A stretch of DNA of 64,000 nucleotides from NCBI RefSeq assembly GCF_003065405.1, contig NZ_CP026947.1, positions 1,674,001-1,738,000 of the forward strand, written 5' to 3'. The notes beneath the pieces are model-generated. The model was not told the DNA's origin. It searched no databases and saw only the letters and a list, made by a program, of their open reading frames with translations. The translations under genes and the position numbers were made by a program. Below are positions 7,913 through 16,897 of this stretch, piece by piece. The stretch is from Corynebacterium yudongzhengii (GTDB lineage: Bacteria; Actinomycetota; Actinomycetes; Mycobacteriales; Mycobacteriaceae). Within the stretch, counting starts at the first letter, position 1; each line of letters begins with the position of its first letter.

Positions 7913-9544
7913 ATGAGCACCGCCACCGAAGCCGCCCGCCGCCGCACCTTCGCCGTCATCGCCCACCCGGATGCCGGTAAGTCCACCCTGACGGAGGCGT
8001 TGGCGCTGCACGCCCACATCATCACCGAGGCGGGCGCCACGCACGGCAAGGCGGGCCGGAAATCGACGGTCTCGGACTGGATGGACATGGAGAAAGACCG
8101 CGGCATCTCCATCGCGTCCTCGGCGCTGCAGTTCGAGTACCAGCCAGACGGCCACGAGGGTGAGCCGTACATGATTAACCTCGTCGATACCCCGGGCCAC
8201 TCCGACTTCTCCGAGGACACCTACCGCGTGCTCTCGGCGGTGGATGCGGCGGTCATGCTTATCGACGCCGCCAAGGGCCTCGAGCCGCAAACGCTGAAGC
8301 TGTTCCGCGTGTGCAAGGCGCGCGGTCTGCCGATTATCACGGTGATCAACAAGTGGGACCGCGTCGGCCGGGAGCCGCTGGAGCTGGTCGACGAGATCGT
8401 CACCGAGATCGGCCTCCAGCCCACCCCGCTGTACTGGCCGGTCGGTGAGGCTGGCGATTTCCGGGGCCTCGCGCATGTCGATGACGACGGCGAGGTCGAC
8501 AGCTACATACACTTCGAGCGCACCGCCGGCGGCGCCACCATCGCCGGGGAGGAGCACTACACCCCCGACGAGGCCGCCGAGCGCGAGGAAGATGCGTGGG
8601 AGACCGCCGTCGAGGAGGCCGAGTTGCTCGCCGCCGATGGAGCGCTGCACGACGAGGAGCTCTTCGAAAGCTGCGAGTCCTCCCCGCTAATCTTCGCCTC
8701 CGCGATGCTCAACTTCGGCGTGCACCAGATCCTGGATACCTTGTGTGCCATCGCCCCGCCGCCGCGCCCGCGGGAGGCGGACCCGAAGGCCGTCGAGGCC
8801 TCTACCACCGCCATGGATACCGAGCGCGCCCTCGACTCCGAGTTCTCCGGCGTGGTGTTCAAGGTGCAGGCGGGCATGGACCGTAAGCACCGCGACACGC
8901 TGGCGTTCATGCGCGTGGTCTCCGGCGAGTTCGAGCGCGGCATGCAGGTCACGCACGCGCAGTCGGGACGCAGCTTCTCGACGAAATACGCCCTCACCGT
9001 CTTCGGCCGCACCCGCGACACCGTCGAGATCGCATACCCCGGCGACATCATTGGCCTCGTCAACGCGGGCGCCTTAGCCCCGGGCGATACGATCTACGCC
9101 GGCCGCAAAATCCAGTTCCCGCCCATGCCGCAGTTCGCGCCCGAGCACTTCCGGGTGCTGCGCGCGCAGTCGCTGGGTAAGTACAAGCAGTTCCGCAAGG
9201 CCCTCGAGCAGCTGGATGCCGAAGGCGTCGTGCAGATTTTGCGTAACGACGCCCGCGGCGACGCCAACCCCGTCATGGCGGCGGTCGGCCCGATGCAGTT
9301 CGACGTCATGCAGGCCCGCATGGAGGTCGAGTACAACGTCGAGACCGTCACCGAACCGATCCCCTACTCCGTGGCCCGGCGTACGGATGCCGATTCGGCC
9401 GCGGAGCTGGGGCGTCAGCGCGGCGTCGAGATCTTCACGCGTACCGACGGCGAGCTCATCGCCCTCTTCGGCGACAAGTGGAAGCTCGCCTTCATCGAGC
9501 GCGAAAACCCCGATCTCACCATCGAACCGCTGATCGCGGACTAA
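7913..9544 (+). CDS. prfC: Peptide chain release factor 3
   Basis: This translational GTPase of 543 residues recycles class I release factors from the ribosome. The G domain has G1 AHPDAGKST, switch region GISIASSALQF, G3 DTPGHSDFSED and G4 NKWD, in order. RF3-specific blocks follow, including LDSEFSGVVFKVQAGMD and EFERGMQVTH in domain II. The ATG at 7913 starts four residues before the basic stretch ahead of the P-loop; a longer frame from 7838 has no family-like sequence. It is convergent with the patatin gene, 10 bp between stops. Confidence 0.95.
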   Translation: MSTATEAARRRTFAVIAHPDAGKSTLTEALALHAHIITEAGATHGKAGRKSTVSDWMDMEKDRGISIASSALQFEYQPDGHEGEPYMINLVDTPGHSDFSEDTYRVLSAVDAAVMLIDAAKGLEPQTLKLFRVCKARGLPIITVINKWDRVGREPLELVDEIVTEIGLQPTPLYWPVGEAGDFRGLAHVDDDGEVDSYIHFERTAGGATIAGEEHYTPDEAAEREEDAWETAVEEAELLAADGALHDEELFESCESSPLIFASAMLNFGVHQILDTLCAIAPPPRPREADPKAVEASTTAMDTERALDSEFSGVVFKVQAGMDRKHRDTLAFMRVVSGEFERGMQVTHAQSGRSFSTKYALTVFGRTRDTVEIAYPGDIIGLVNAGALAPGDTIYAGRKIQFPPMPQFAPEHFRVLRAQSLGKYKQFRKALEQLDAEGVVQILRNDARGDANPVMAAVGPMQFDVMQARMEVEYNVETVTEPIPYSVARRTDADSAAELGRQRGVEIFTRTDGELIALFGDKWKLAFIERENPDLTIEPLIAD

Positions 9545-9554
9545 GCTAACCTAA

Positions 9555-10421
9555 CTAACCGCCCAGAAACTCCCGCCACTGCGGCCACTCGCGCTCGAAC
9601 TGCGCGCGGCCCTGGCGGTAGGCGGCCTGCAGGCGGGCGAGCTTCTTCTCCCCCGAAGTAATCGGCATCGACTCCGGGAAGAACACCTGCGCGATGCCCT
9701 TCTCCTCGAGGTCTAAGACCTGGCGTTTCGACTGGTTGTAGCGGGCCGGACGATCGATCACCGCCTGCGCGATCGCCGGTTCCCGGCGCAGCACGCGACG
9801 CACCAATTGGGGGTATTTGACCGGGCTTTTCGCATACTCGCGCGGGCGGGTGGCGATCACGCAGATTTTGTCGTATCCGGCGCGGCGGGCGGCGTCGATA
9901 AGCAAGCCTCCCGAATAGCCCAGCGCGCCGTCGAAGTAGCGCACCCCGTCGCGCACGAGCGGGCGCATGAACCCCGGCAGGGTGGACGAGGCGCGCACCA
10001 TCTTCATGAGTTTTGTCGTCTCGGTGACATCGGCACGGTTGAAGGCGATGGTCTCGGCGGTATCGGAGCGCACCGTCTCGATGTGCATCTCCGCGGGGTT
10101 CTCATAAAACGCCTGCTCATCTAGGGGAAGCGCGCTCTCGTGGGAGCGTTCGTAGATGAACTCGCCGTTGAAGTAACCGCGCCCGCGCAGAAAAGATCCC
10201 CACCCGCCGAACTCGCGGTGCGCGGCGAGGGTGGTAAACGACGCCTCGGCGCGCCCGGCGTCCCGGCTGAGTATGTTGATGGTGTGGCTCGCCCCGGCCG
10301 AGACCCCGCCGACCCACCCGAACTGCACGTCTTCTTCGATGAGGCGGGCGATCACCGGCGCGATATAGGCGCCGCGCAGTCCCCCTCCTTCGATCACCAG
10401 GGCTGTATCGCGAGCGTCCAT
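9555..10421 (-). CDS. Patatin-like phospholipase
   Basis: This 288-residue protein shows all parts of the patatin catalytic dyad: oxyanion loop EGGGLRGAY (about residues 11-19), nucleophile motif GGVSAGAS and catalytic Asp in FDGALG. It probably hydrolyses acyl esters of phospholipids. There is no signal peptide. The ATG at 10421 starts 22 bp from the ATG of the divergent gene at 10443, so the promoters must overlap or the transcripts are nearly leaderless. A longer reading frame from 10769 runs across that divergent gene and is rejected. Confidence 0.88.
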   Translation of the reverse strand: MDARDTALVIEGGGLRGAYIAPVIARLIEEDVQFGWVGGVSAGASHTINILSRDAGRAEASFTTLAAHREFGGWGSFLRGRGYFNGEFIYERSHESALPLDEQAFYENPAEMHIETVRSDTAETIAFNRADVTETTKLMKMVRASSTLPGFMRPLVRDGVRYFDGALGYSGGLLIDAARRAGYDKICVIATRPREYAKSPVKYPQLVRRVLRREPAIAQAVIDRPARYNQSKRQVLDLEEKGIAQVFFPESMPITSGEKKLARLQAAYRQGRAQFEREWPQWREFLGG

Positions 10422-10442
10422 CACACCCCCTACCCTACAGAT

Positions 10443-10802
10443 ATGGGACTTTTCGACCGCCTTTTCGCCGGTGAGCGCCTGCCCCGCCTGCCGAAGACCG
10501 CCCGGATCGCCGACGTCGACGCCCTGCACGTGCGCACCGCCGGCGAGCTCGTGGTGTGCAGCATGGATACCACCGGGCTGCGGGCGCTTATCGACGCCGC
10601 CGCCGACCGCATCCCCCTCCAACTGCGCGGACCCGGCCGGCGCACGACGTTCGTGCCGGTCACGAAGGTCCAGAAGATCGTGTTGGACCCGGATCACGGG
10701 TGGATCATCCCGCTGGTGCCTGAGGCGTGTGCGGACATCGCCACGTGGGAGGTCGCACCTTCGGAGCATCAGCTGGGCTCGCTGGCTGTGGTCGTCGAGT
10801 AG
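10443..10802 (+). CDS. Hypothetical protein, 119 residues
   Basis: This is a soluble basic-then-acidic protein beginning MGLFDRLFAGERLPRLPK, with no signal peptide or membrane segment. I do not recognise the family. Codon and GC use match the neighbours, and the start lies 22 bp from the divergent patatin start. The segment FVPVTKVQKIVLDPDHGW suggests beta strands. It precedes the sulfolipid operon by about 90 bp in the same direction, but nothing ties it to that pathway. Confidence 0.6.
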   Translation: MGLFDRLFAGERLPRLPKTARIADVDALHVRTAGELVVCSMDTTGLRALIDAAADRIPLQLRGPGRRTTFVPVTKVQKIVLDPDHGWIIPLVPEACADIATWEVAPSEHQLGSLAVVVE

Positions 10803-10894
10803 CGAAGGTGGCTTCGCTGTTCATCCGGTGAAGTTTGTAGTTATTCGCTACCATGAAAATTCGGACCTAATTCACAATGTTGGGAGTATGAGCA

Positions 10895-12115
10895 GTGAAG
10901 GTTGCGATTCTCGGCGGCGACGGCTTCTGCGGTTGGCCTGCCTCTTTGTACCTGTCGGACCAGGGCCATGATGTCACGATCGTCGACAACCTGTCTCGCC
11001 GTGCTATCGATGCCGAACTCGGTGCGGAATCTCTCACCCCGATCGCATCCATCGATGAGCGCCTGGCCGCGTGGAAGGAAGTCAGCGGCAAGGAGATCGG
11101 GTTTGTGAACCTGAATGTCGCGAAGGACTATGACGCGCTGCTGGACTTCTTAAACACGCAGCGCCCGGATGCCGTCGTGCATTTCGCCGAGCAGCGCGCC
11201 GCGCCGTACTCCATGAAGAATTCGACGACGAAGCGCTACACCGTCGATAACAACACCAACGCCACGAATAACCTGCTCACCGCGATCGTCGAGTCGGGGC
11301 TGGATATCCACGTCGTGCACCTGGGCACCATGGGTGTCTACGGCTACGGCACCGCCGGGATGAAGATCCCGGAGGGCTACCTGAAGATCCAGGTCACCTC
11401 CGACGAGGACGAGAACGGCAACGCCACGAAGCCGCACCCGATCGATCTGGAGATCCTCTACCCCACCAATCCGGGCTCGATGTATCACATGACGAAGGTG
11501 CTGGATCAGACGCTGTTCGCGTTCTTCGCGAAGAACGACGAGCTGCGCATCACTGACCTGCACCAGGGCATCATCTGGGGCACCACTACCGAGCAGACCG
11601 CCCGCGATGAGCGCCTCATCAACCGCTTCGACTACGACGGCGACTACGGCACGGTGCTCAACCGTTTCCTCATGCAGTCGGCGGTGGGCTACCCGCTGAC
11701 CGTCCACGGCACCGGTGGCCAGACCCGCGCGTTCATCCACATCCGCGACATGGTCCGCTGCATCGAGATCGCCCTGGAGAACCCGCCGGAGCGCGGCGAT
11801 CGGGTGAAGATCTTCAACCAGATGACCGAGACTCACCGCGTGCGCGATCTGGCTGAATTGATCGGCAAGATTTCCGGCGCCGAGGTCGCCTACGTGCCGA
11901 ATCCGCGCAAGGAGTCCGCGGAGAACGAGCTCCACGTCGTTAACGAGACGTTCTTGGACCTCGGGCTCCAGCCGACCACGCTGGCCGAGGGGCTTTTGCA
12001 CGAGGTTGAGGACATCGCCAAGAAGTACGCCGATCGCGCCGATACCTCTAAGATCCCGGCCCGCTCGCTGTGGACCAAGCAGAACGCGGCCGGCGAGCCC
12101 GAGCTCCAGAAGTAG
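10895..12115 (+). CDS. sqdB: UDP-sulfoquinovose synthase-like short-chain dehydrogenase
   Basis: This 406-residue extended SDR protein resembles SQD1/SqdB, which makes UDP-sulfoquinovose from UDP-glucose and sulfite. The NAD-binding motif is GGDGFCGWPASLYL near residue 7. It keeps the SqdB-type HFAEQRAAPYSMK segment, the catalytic Thr in GTMGVYGYG and the Tyr/Lys pair in GSMYHMTKVLDQT. TDLHQGIIWG and TGGQTRAFIHIRDMV are further family blocks. Start codon is GTG at 10895 with GGGAG upstream. The next gene, 11 bp downstream, is a SqdX-type glycosyltransferase, which strengthens the pathway call. General NDP-sugar epimerases lack the EQRAAPYSM signature. Confidence 0.87.
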   Translation: MKVAILGGDGFCGWPASLYLSDQGHDVTIVDNLSRRAIDAELGAESLTPIASIDERLAAWKEVSGKEIGFVNLNVAKDYDALLDFLNTQRPDAVVHFAEQRAAPYSMKNSTTKRYTVDNNTNATNNLLTAIVESGLDIHVVHLGTMGVYGYGTAGMKIPEGYLKIQVTSDEDENGNATKPHPIDLEILYPTNPGSMYHMTKVLDQTLFAFFAKNDELRITDLHQGIIWGTTTEQTARDERLINRFDYDGDYGTVLNRFLMQSAVGYPLTVHGTGGQTRAFIHIRDMVRCIEIALENPPERGDRVKIFNQMTETHRVRDLAELIGKISGAEVAYVPNPRKESAENELHVVNETFLDLGLQPTTLAEGLLHEVEDIAKKYADRADTSKIPARSLWTKQNAAGEPELQK

Positions 12116-12126
12116 GCGAGTCCCGC

Positions 12127-13269
12127 ATGCGGATCTCGATGTTCACGGAGGTCTTCTTACCGAAGATCGACGGAGTGGTCACCCGCGTGACCCGCACCCT
12201 CGAACAGCTGCGCGACTTAGGTCATGAGGTCCAGCTGTTCGCCCCGGGTGATCCGCCCGCGGAATACGCCGGCTTCGAGGTCATCCCCGTGCGCGGGGTG
12301 CGCCTGCGCCCCATCTACCCCGAGATCACCGTCGGCATGCCCACCCCGCGCATCCATCGGGCGGTGCGGGAATTCCAACCCGACGTCCTGCATGCCGTCA
12401 ACCCCGTCTGGCTGGCCGCCTACGGTGTCTTCGAGGCGAAGACGCACGACGTCCCTTTGGTCTGCAGTTTCCATACCGACGTGCCTGAGTACGTCGAAAG
12501 CCTGCGCATCGGGTGGGCCCGCCAGCCGGTGGCCACCTGGATCCGCATGCTGCACAACATGGCGGCGGTCAACCTGTGCACCTCCGGGCCGATGGTGGAC
12601 AAGGCCATCAACCAGGGCTTTCGTAACGTCGAGCTGTGGCCGAAGGCCGTGGACACCACCGGTTACCACCCCGATCGCCGCTCTGAGGCGATGCGGGAGA
12701 AGCTTAGCGACGGACACCCCGACGCCCCACTCGTCGTCTACGTCGGGCGTATGTCGCTGGAGAAAAACCTCGACCGCCTCGCCCCGATCATGCGCCGCGT
12801 GCGCGAGCAGGTCCCCGGCGCCCGGTTGGCGATGGTGGGCTCCGGCCCCCAAATCGACGAGCTGAAGAAACTCCTCGATCCCGCCTTCACCACCTTCACC
12901 GGGTATCTCTCCGGCGCGGAGCTGGCCGGCGCGTTCGCCTCCGGCGACGTTTTCGCTTTCCCCTCGACCACCGAGACCCTCGGGTTGGTGGCGCTGGAGT
13001 CCTTCGCCTCCGGGGTGCCGGTGGTCGGCGCTCGGGCCGGCGGCATCCCCTTTGTTATCGACGACGACGTCACCGGCTACCTCGTGGAACCCGAAGACCT
13101 GGATACCTGGGCCGAAAGGATCATCGGGCTGCTGCAGAACCCCGAGCGTCGCCGCGAGATGGGGGCCACCGCCCGCAAGGAGGCGGAGCGCCACGGCTGG
13201 CGGTCTGCCACCGAGCGCCTCGTGCGCTTCTACGACTTAGCGATCGAAGGCCACCCCACCCGCGATTAG
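12127..13269 (+). CDS. sqdX: GT4 glycosyltransferase, SqdX-like sulfoquinovosyltransferase
   Basis: This 380-residue GT-B enzyme opens with MRISMFTEVFLPKIDGVVTR, the N-terminus of SqdX and related GT4 enzymes. Further matches are SFHTDVPEY, NLCTSGPMVDKA, WPKAVDTTGYHP and the donor-binding EX7E motif ETLGLVALE. SqdX transfers sulfoquinovose from the UDP donor to diacylglycerol to give SQDG. Position 11 bp after sqdB supports this over the related actinobacterial mannosyltransferases MgtA and PimB, which remain the main alternative. It would act at the inner face of the plasma membrane. Confidence 0.8.
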   Translation: MRISMFTEVFLPKIDGVVTRVTRTLEQLRDLGHEVQLFAPGDPPAEYAGFEVIPVRGVRLRPIYPEITVGMPTPRIHRAVREFQPDVLHAVNPVWLAAYGVFEAKTHDVPLVCSFHTDVPEYVESLRIGWARQPVATWIRMLHNMAAVNLCTSGPMVDKAINQGFRNVELWPKAVDTTGYHPDRRSEAMREKLSDGHPDAPLVVYVGRMSLEKNLDRLAPIMRRVREQVPGARLAMVGSGPQIDELKKLLDPAFTTFTGYLSGAELAGAFASGDVFAFPSTTETLGLVALESFASGVPVVGARAGGIPFVIDDDVTGYLVEPEDLDTWAERIIGLLQNPERRREMGATARKEAERHGWRSATERLVRFYDLAIEGHPTRD

Positions 13270-13277
13270 CACGTGCC

Positions 13278-15077
13278 TCAAGATTCCAGCACGCTCGCGG
13301 AGATCGCCGGTACGACGACCTGGCCTTCGACAGTTGTGTGGTCGATCTCGTGGTCATGTAAACGGTGCACCCAGCGCTTGTCCTCGGCAAGCGGGCCTAT
13401 CTCCCAGTCGCGGTCCCGGGCGTTGATCGCTACGTAGATTTCTCGTTGCTCGCCGCCGTCGATAAGAAAAGACAGCCTTCCCGGCTCGGCGTGGAGGAGC
13501 TGGTAGCGCTCATCGACCTCGGCGTAGCTTGACGGCTGCGGCCAGCCGGGCTGCCTCCGCCACCGATTCAGGGCGATGAATAACTCGCGTACCCGGGCGT
13601 GGCGAGGATCCCACCCGCGGTCATAGTCGAAGGCGTTGATGCGATCCGGTGAGCGATAGGAGTTCTCATCGCCGTGTTTGGTGCGCCGGTGCTCCATCCC
13701 GGCGTGTACAAAGACGGTCCCGACGCCGAGATACGGCAGCGTCATCGCCAGCAGGTGACGACGCAGCAACTCCTCGTCATCTGCCGCTTTCGTGCTGGCG
13801 GGATCCAGTCCGGCGACGGCGCAGAGCTTGTCATGCATCGTGAGGTTGTCATGCGCCTCGACGTAGAGAACGGACTGTTCCGGCTTTAAAAAGGGATAGC
13901 GCGTGGAGGTGAGGGCGCAGAAGAGCTCGAGCGAGCACTCCGTGCCACCGTGACCGGCGACGAAACCGGGGACTTCAGCGTCAAAGTTATCGCCGCGGAT
14001 CGCATCGCGGGCTTGATCGTTAAACATCCGGATCCGGGGGATCTCGTCCGCATGGAGAAGATCGGCCGGTGTGACGGCCTCGAGGTGGTTCCCCATCTCC
14101 CACCCCTCGCCGAGCAGCAGGATCTCTGGGTCGATCTCGTCGAGGCGCCGGCGGATGGCCTGCATGGTCTCCACATCGTGGGTGCCCATGAGATCGAAAC
14201 GGAAGCCATCGATACCGAAGGCCTGGGCCCAATAGGCCACAGAATCGACGATGAACTCGCGCACCGCCGGTTGTTCTGTGGCGACCTCGTTGCCGCAGCC
14301 GGTAGCGTCGTAAAGCTCGCCGCCGTCGGTGCGGAAGTATCCCAGAGGGAAAAAGGCGTGAGTGCCGGCATCGTAGACGTGGTTGTAGACGACATCCATG
14401 ATCACCCTTAAGCCCGCGCTGTGCAGGGCGTCGATGCAGGCGGCGAACTCCTCGATGCGCGTAGAGGGGTCTGTGGGGTCGGTGGCATAAGAGCCCTCGA
14501 CGGCGTTGTGGTGGTCGGGGTCGTAGCCCCAGTTGTACTGCGCGTTGAAACTCAAGTCGCCGGTCTCGTCGACGGTGGCGAAGTCGAAGACCGGCATGAG
14601 CTGGACGTGGGTGACCCCGAGGCTACGCAGGTAATCGAGGCCGCTGGGGTTGCCCTTCGCCGTGCGGCGCCCCGGTTGGCTGAGGCCGGCGAAGGTTCCG
14701 GTCGACTCGATACCGGCCGACGGGGCGATCGTGAGATCCCGGATGTGTATCTCGTAGATGATTTCCGTACCCGGCTTCGGCGCCGACGGGCGCTGGCCGT
14801 TCCAGCGGCGCCGCGGTAGCAGTACGCCGTGGGTGCCGTTGGCGGTGACGGCCGTGGCGTGAGGATCGGTAAACTCGGTGACGCAGCCGTTGCGGTCAGT
14901 ATGGCGTAGCCGGTAGCGTAGCCCGGTATATGCGCTGCTCAGGGCGAGGCTAAAGGTGCTGTCGTCTCCGCGTGTCAGCGGCCGGCGGAGGATCTCAGTG
15001 CCGGCGTCGTTATAGCCGATAAGCTCCACCGCCACCGCGTGCGGGGCGGAAAGGCTCAGTACGTAGTCGGCGACCAT
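13278..15077 (-). CDS. pulA: Type I pullulanase-like glycoside hydrolase (GH13)
   Basis: This 599-residue protein has an N-terminal beta-sandwich region (about 1-130) and then a GH13 barrel. The type I pullulanase signature is YNWGYDPDHHNAVEGSYATDP. The GH13 regions are DVVYNH, GFRFDLMGTHD (Asp nucleophile), LLLGEGW (acid/base Glu) and VEAHDN (transition-state Asp). It should cleave alpha-1,6 branches of glycogen-like glucans. No signal peptide is visible, so it is probably cytoplasmic. It is convergent with sqdX. The start at 15077 lies about 95 bp from the left end of the IS element, so its promoter region adjoins an insertion. Confidence 0.85.
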   Translation of the reverse strand: MVADYVLSLSAPHAVAVELIGYNDAGTEILRRPLTRGDDSTFSLALSSAYTGLRYRLRHTDRNGCVTEFTDPHATAVTANGTHGVLLPRRRWNGQRPSAPKPGTEIIYEIHIRDLTIAPSAGIESTGTFAGLSQPGRRTAKGNPSGLDYLRSLGVTHVQLMPVFDFATVDETGDLSFNAQYNWGYDPDHHNAVEGSYATDPTDPSTRIEEFAACIDALHSAGLRVIMDVVYNHVYDAGTHAFFPLGYFRTDGGELYDATGCGNEVATEQPAVREFIVDSVAYWAQAFGIDGFRFDLMGTHDVETMQAIRRRLDEIDPEILLLGEGWEMGNHLEAVTPADLLHADEIPRIRMFNDQARDAIRGDNFDAEVPGFVAGHGGTECSLELFCALTSTRYPFLKPEQSVLYVEAHDNLTMHDKLCAVAGLDPASTKAADDEELLRRHLLAMTLPYLGVGTVFVHAGMEHRRTKHGDENSYRSPDRINAFDYDRGWDPRHARVRELFIALNRWRRQPGWPQPSSYAEVDERYQLLHAEPGRLSFLIDGGEQREIYVAINARDRDWEIGPLAEDKRWVHRLHDHEIDHTTVEGQVVVPAISASVLES

Positions 15078-15196
15078 GGTGGGCCCCCAGACTAGCTGGA
15101 CGGAGGAGATGATGCACCAGAGTGCAACGCCGTCTAGGTCACGTAGGGAGTGCTAATGCGCCGTAGTGCAGCGTCCTGGGTTTAGTTCCGCTTCTT

Positions 15197-16105
15197 TTAC
15201 GGCCCTGTGTTGATGGGCTCGGTGAGATAGTACTCGGTTTCTATTTCCTGTGGGGTAGCGTAGTCCAATGCTTCGTGAAATCGCTTAGTGTTCCACCAAT
15301 GCACCCACCGCAAGGTGGCCAGTTCGACTTCTCCGACCGACGTCCACGGGCCCTGGGCATGAATCAGTTCAGCCCTGTAGAGACCGTTGACTGTTTCGGC
15401 TAGTGCATTGTCGTAAGAATCGCCGACTGTTCCCACACTCGGGCGGATTCCTGACTCAGCTAGCGCAGTGGAATACTTCAGTGACACATACTGGCTGCCC
15501 CGATCGCTGTGGTGAATTAGCTGGTTTCCATGGATTCGCCCTGCAGTCGTTAACGCATGCTCCAAAGCCTCCATCGGCAGCGCGTCGGTGCGCATTGTCG
15601 AGCGTGTAGCGACACCAACAATTTTTCGGCTGAATACATCCACGACAAACGCGGTATAGGCGAATCCTGACAGGGTGCGAACGTAGGTAATGTCAGCAAC
15701 CCAAAGCCTGCCTGGTGCCTGCGCACGGAAGTTTCGGCGCACAAGGTCCGGGCGATGATCCGGTGTCTTCGGGCTGATCGTTGTTAGTGGGCTTCGCCCA
15801 CGTCTGCGGCCAGAAACGCCAGCGAGTTTCATCAGACGTGCGGTCTTGTCGCGGCCGATATGAAAGCCTTCACGGTTCATCGCGTGCCACATTTTGCGGA
15901 TGCCGTAGACCGAGAAATTCTCCGCATGCACACGCTGTATCTCTGGGATGAGCAGGCTATCGCTTAAGGCCCTTGCGCTGGGAACACGAGTGGTCGCCTT
16001 GCGGTAGCCACGAGAGGTGATGAATCCACGATCTGCCTGTTTTAGAACTCTGCAGATGGCCTCGACCCCACATTGATCTTCGTACGCGTCGATGTAGGAG
16101 ATCAT
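15197..16105 (-). CDS. IS3-family transposase OrfB (integrase core)
   Basis: This 302-residue part holds the HTH_21 region (YGIRKMWHAMNREG) and an rve integrase core with the DDE residues in WVADITYV, HHSDRGSQY and NALAETVNGLYRAELI. It overlaps orfA by 4 bp. A T6-C run on the coding strand at 16136-16141 fits -1 slippage, and the orfB frame stays open upstream of its ATG back to that run, so the working product is probably an OrfAB fusion. Confidence 0.92.
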   Translation of the reverse strand: MISYIDAYEDQCGVEAICRVLKQADRGFITSRGYRKATTRVPSARALSDSLLIPEIQRVHAENFSVYGIRKMWHAMNREGFHIGRDKTARLMKLAGVSGRRRGRSPLTTISPKTPDHRPDLVRRNFRAQAPGRLWVADITYVRTLSGFAYTAFVVDVFSRKIVGVATRSTMRTDALPMEALEHALTTAGRIHGNQLIHHSDRGSQYVSLKYSTALAESGIRPSVGTVGDSYDNALAETVNGLYRAELIHAQGPWTSVGEVELATLRWVHWWNTKRFHEALDYATPQEIETEYYLTEPINTGP

Positions 16106-16422
16106 TTGGTCGTGGGTCGGTCGAGTTCCGCTGCGAAAAAAGCCGAGGCTGTCTTAAGAATCCCGTTTGCTCGTTTCAGTTCGCGGTTTTCTCGACGCAG
16201 ACGCCTGAGTTCTTCTTCCATTTCTTCGCCGCCTGAAGCGTCAGAATTATCGCGTACGCAGGCGCTGTCACGGTACCAAGCCCGCAACGTGTGGTGGGAT
16301 ACTCCAAGCAGCTCACCGACCTGCGTGTAGGCGCGTTGCAGTGAGCAAGACTCCAGGCGGACCATTTCGATGATCTGATGGACTGCCTTCTCCTTGAACT
16401 CGACGGAATACTTTCTAGGCAT
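16102..16422 (-). CDS. IS3-family transposase OrfA (HTH)
   Basis: This 106-residue protein has a helix-turn-helix (GELLGVSHHTLRAWYRDS) and a C-terminal leucine-zipper-like helix (LRRLRRENRELKRANGILKT). It begins PRKYSVEFKEKAV, as in many IS3-group OrfA proteins. It binds the terminal repeats and joins OrfB by frameshifting near 16136. Confidence 0.9.
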   Translation of the reverse strand: MPRKYSVEFKEKAVHQIIEMVRLESCSLQRAYTQVGELLGVSHHTLRAWYRDSACVRDNSDASGGEEMEEELRRLRRENRELKRANGILKTASAFFAAELDRPTTK

Positions 16423-16468
16423 AGTTCAATCCTTCCTTAGCTGAGGTAGGAACTAAACCCAGGACGCT

Positions 16469-16897
16469 TCACTCGTTGGAATCTCTGCGGGGTATCTGCA
16501 TCACCACGCGCTGAAGGAGCGCTGCTACCGGGTAGGAAAGCCCTAGCGCACAAGCCATGATGAGCAAAAGCTACATGGACAGCATCTGACAAGAGCGCCG
16601 CGCGGGCCAGCCGACGAGGTGGAGGCAACCGAGGAAATAGTCGAATTTTCTAAACGCACGGCCCACGATCTGCGGGATACAGAATAACGAGGCGATCGTC
16701 CACGAGATCGCGGCGTTGGTAGCGAGGTTCACCGTCACAGCCTCACCGACCTCGGTGCCTTGGACCGCGCTTCGGGTGTTAATGACGGCTGCAAGAACAC
16801 CGATAGCCACGCTCACCGCAACGATGGCTGCCACGTTGGCGCCCATCGACGCCCGCACGTAGGACACCATAATCTTCGTGGCGATAGACCTAAGCAT
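16469..16897 (-). pseudogene. Truncated FtsX/MacB-like ABC permease with internal stop
   Basis: From the ATG at 16897 the frame reads a first membrane segment (NVAAIVAVSVAIGVLAAV), an extracytoplasmic stretch and a second membrane segment. It then reaches GWPARRSCQMLSM and a TAG at 16571-16573. Past that stop the same frame continues into another hydrophobic helix (LLLIMACALGLSYPVAALLQ) and ends at 16469, two bases from the IS terminal repeat. Permeases of this type are usually several hundred residues, so the gene is broken by the stop and probably shortened. Its start overlaps the ATPase gene by 8 bp, marking them as one former exporter. Confidence 0.7.

Larger units (their letters stand above)
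15171..16467 (-). mobile_element. IS3-family insertion sequence, about 1.3 kb
   Basis: It is bounded by perfect 19-bp inverted repeats: GCGTCCTGGGTTTAGTTCC at 15171-15189 and its complement at 16449-16467. Inside are orfA and orfB in the -1 overlap typical of IS3. All catalytic residues are present, so it may be active. I see no clear 3-4 bp target duplication at the flanks (left GTGCA, right TTCAC). It separates the pullulanase gene from a broken ABC exporter, and the missing exporter sequence may have been lost with the insertion. Confidence 0.9.
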
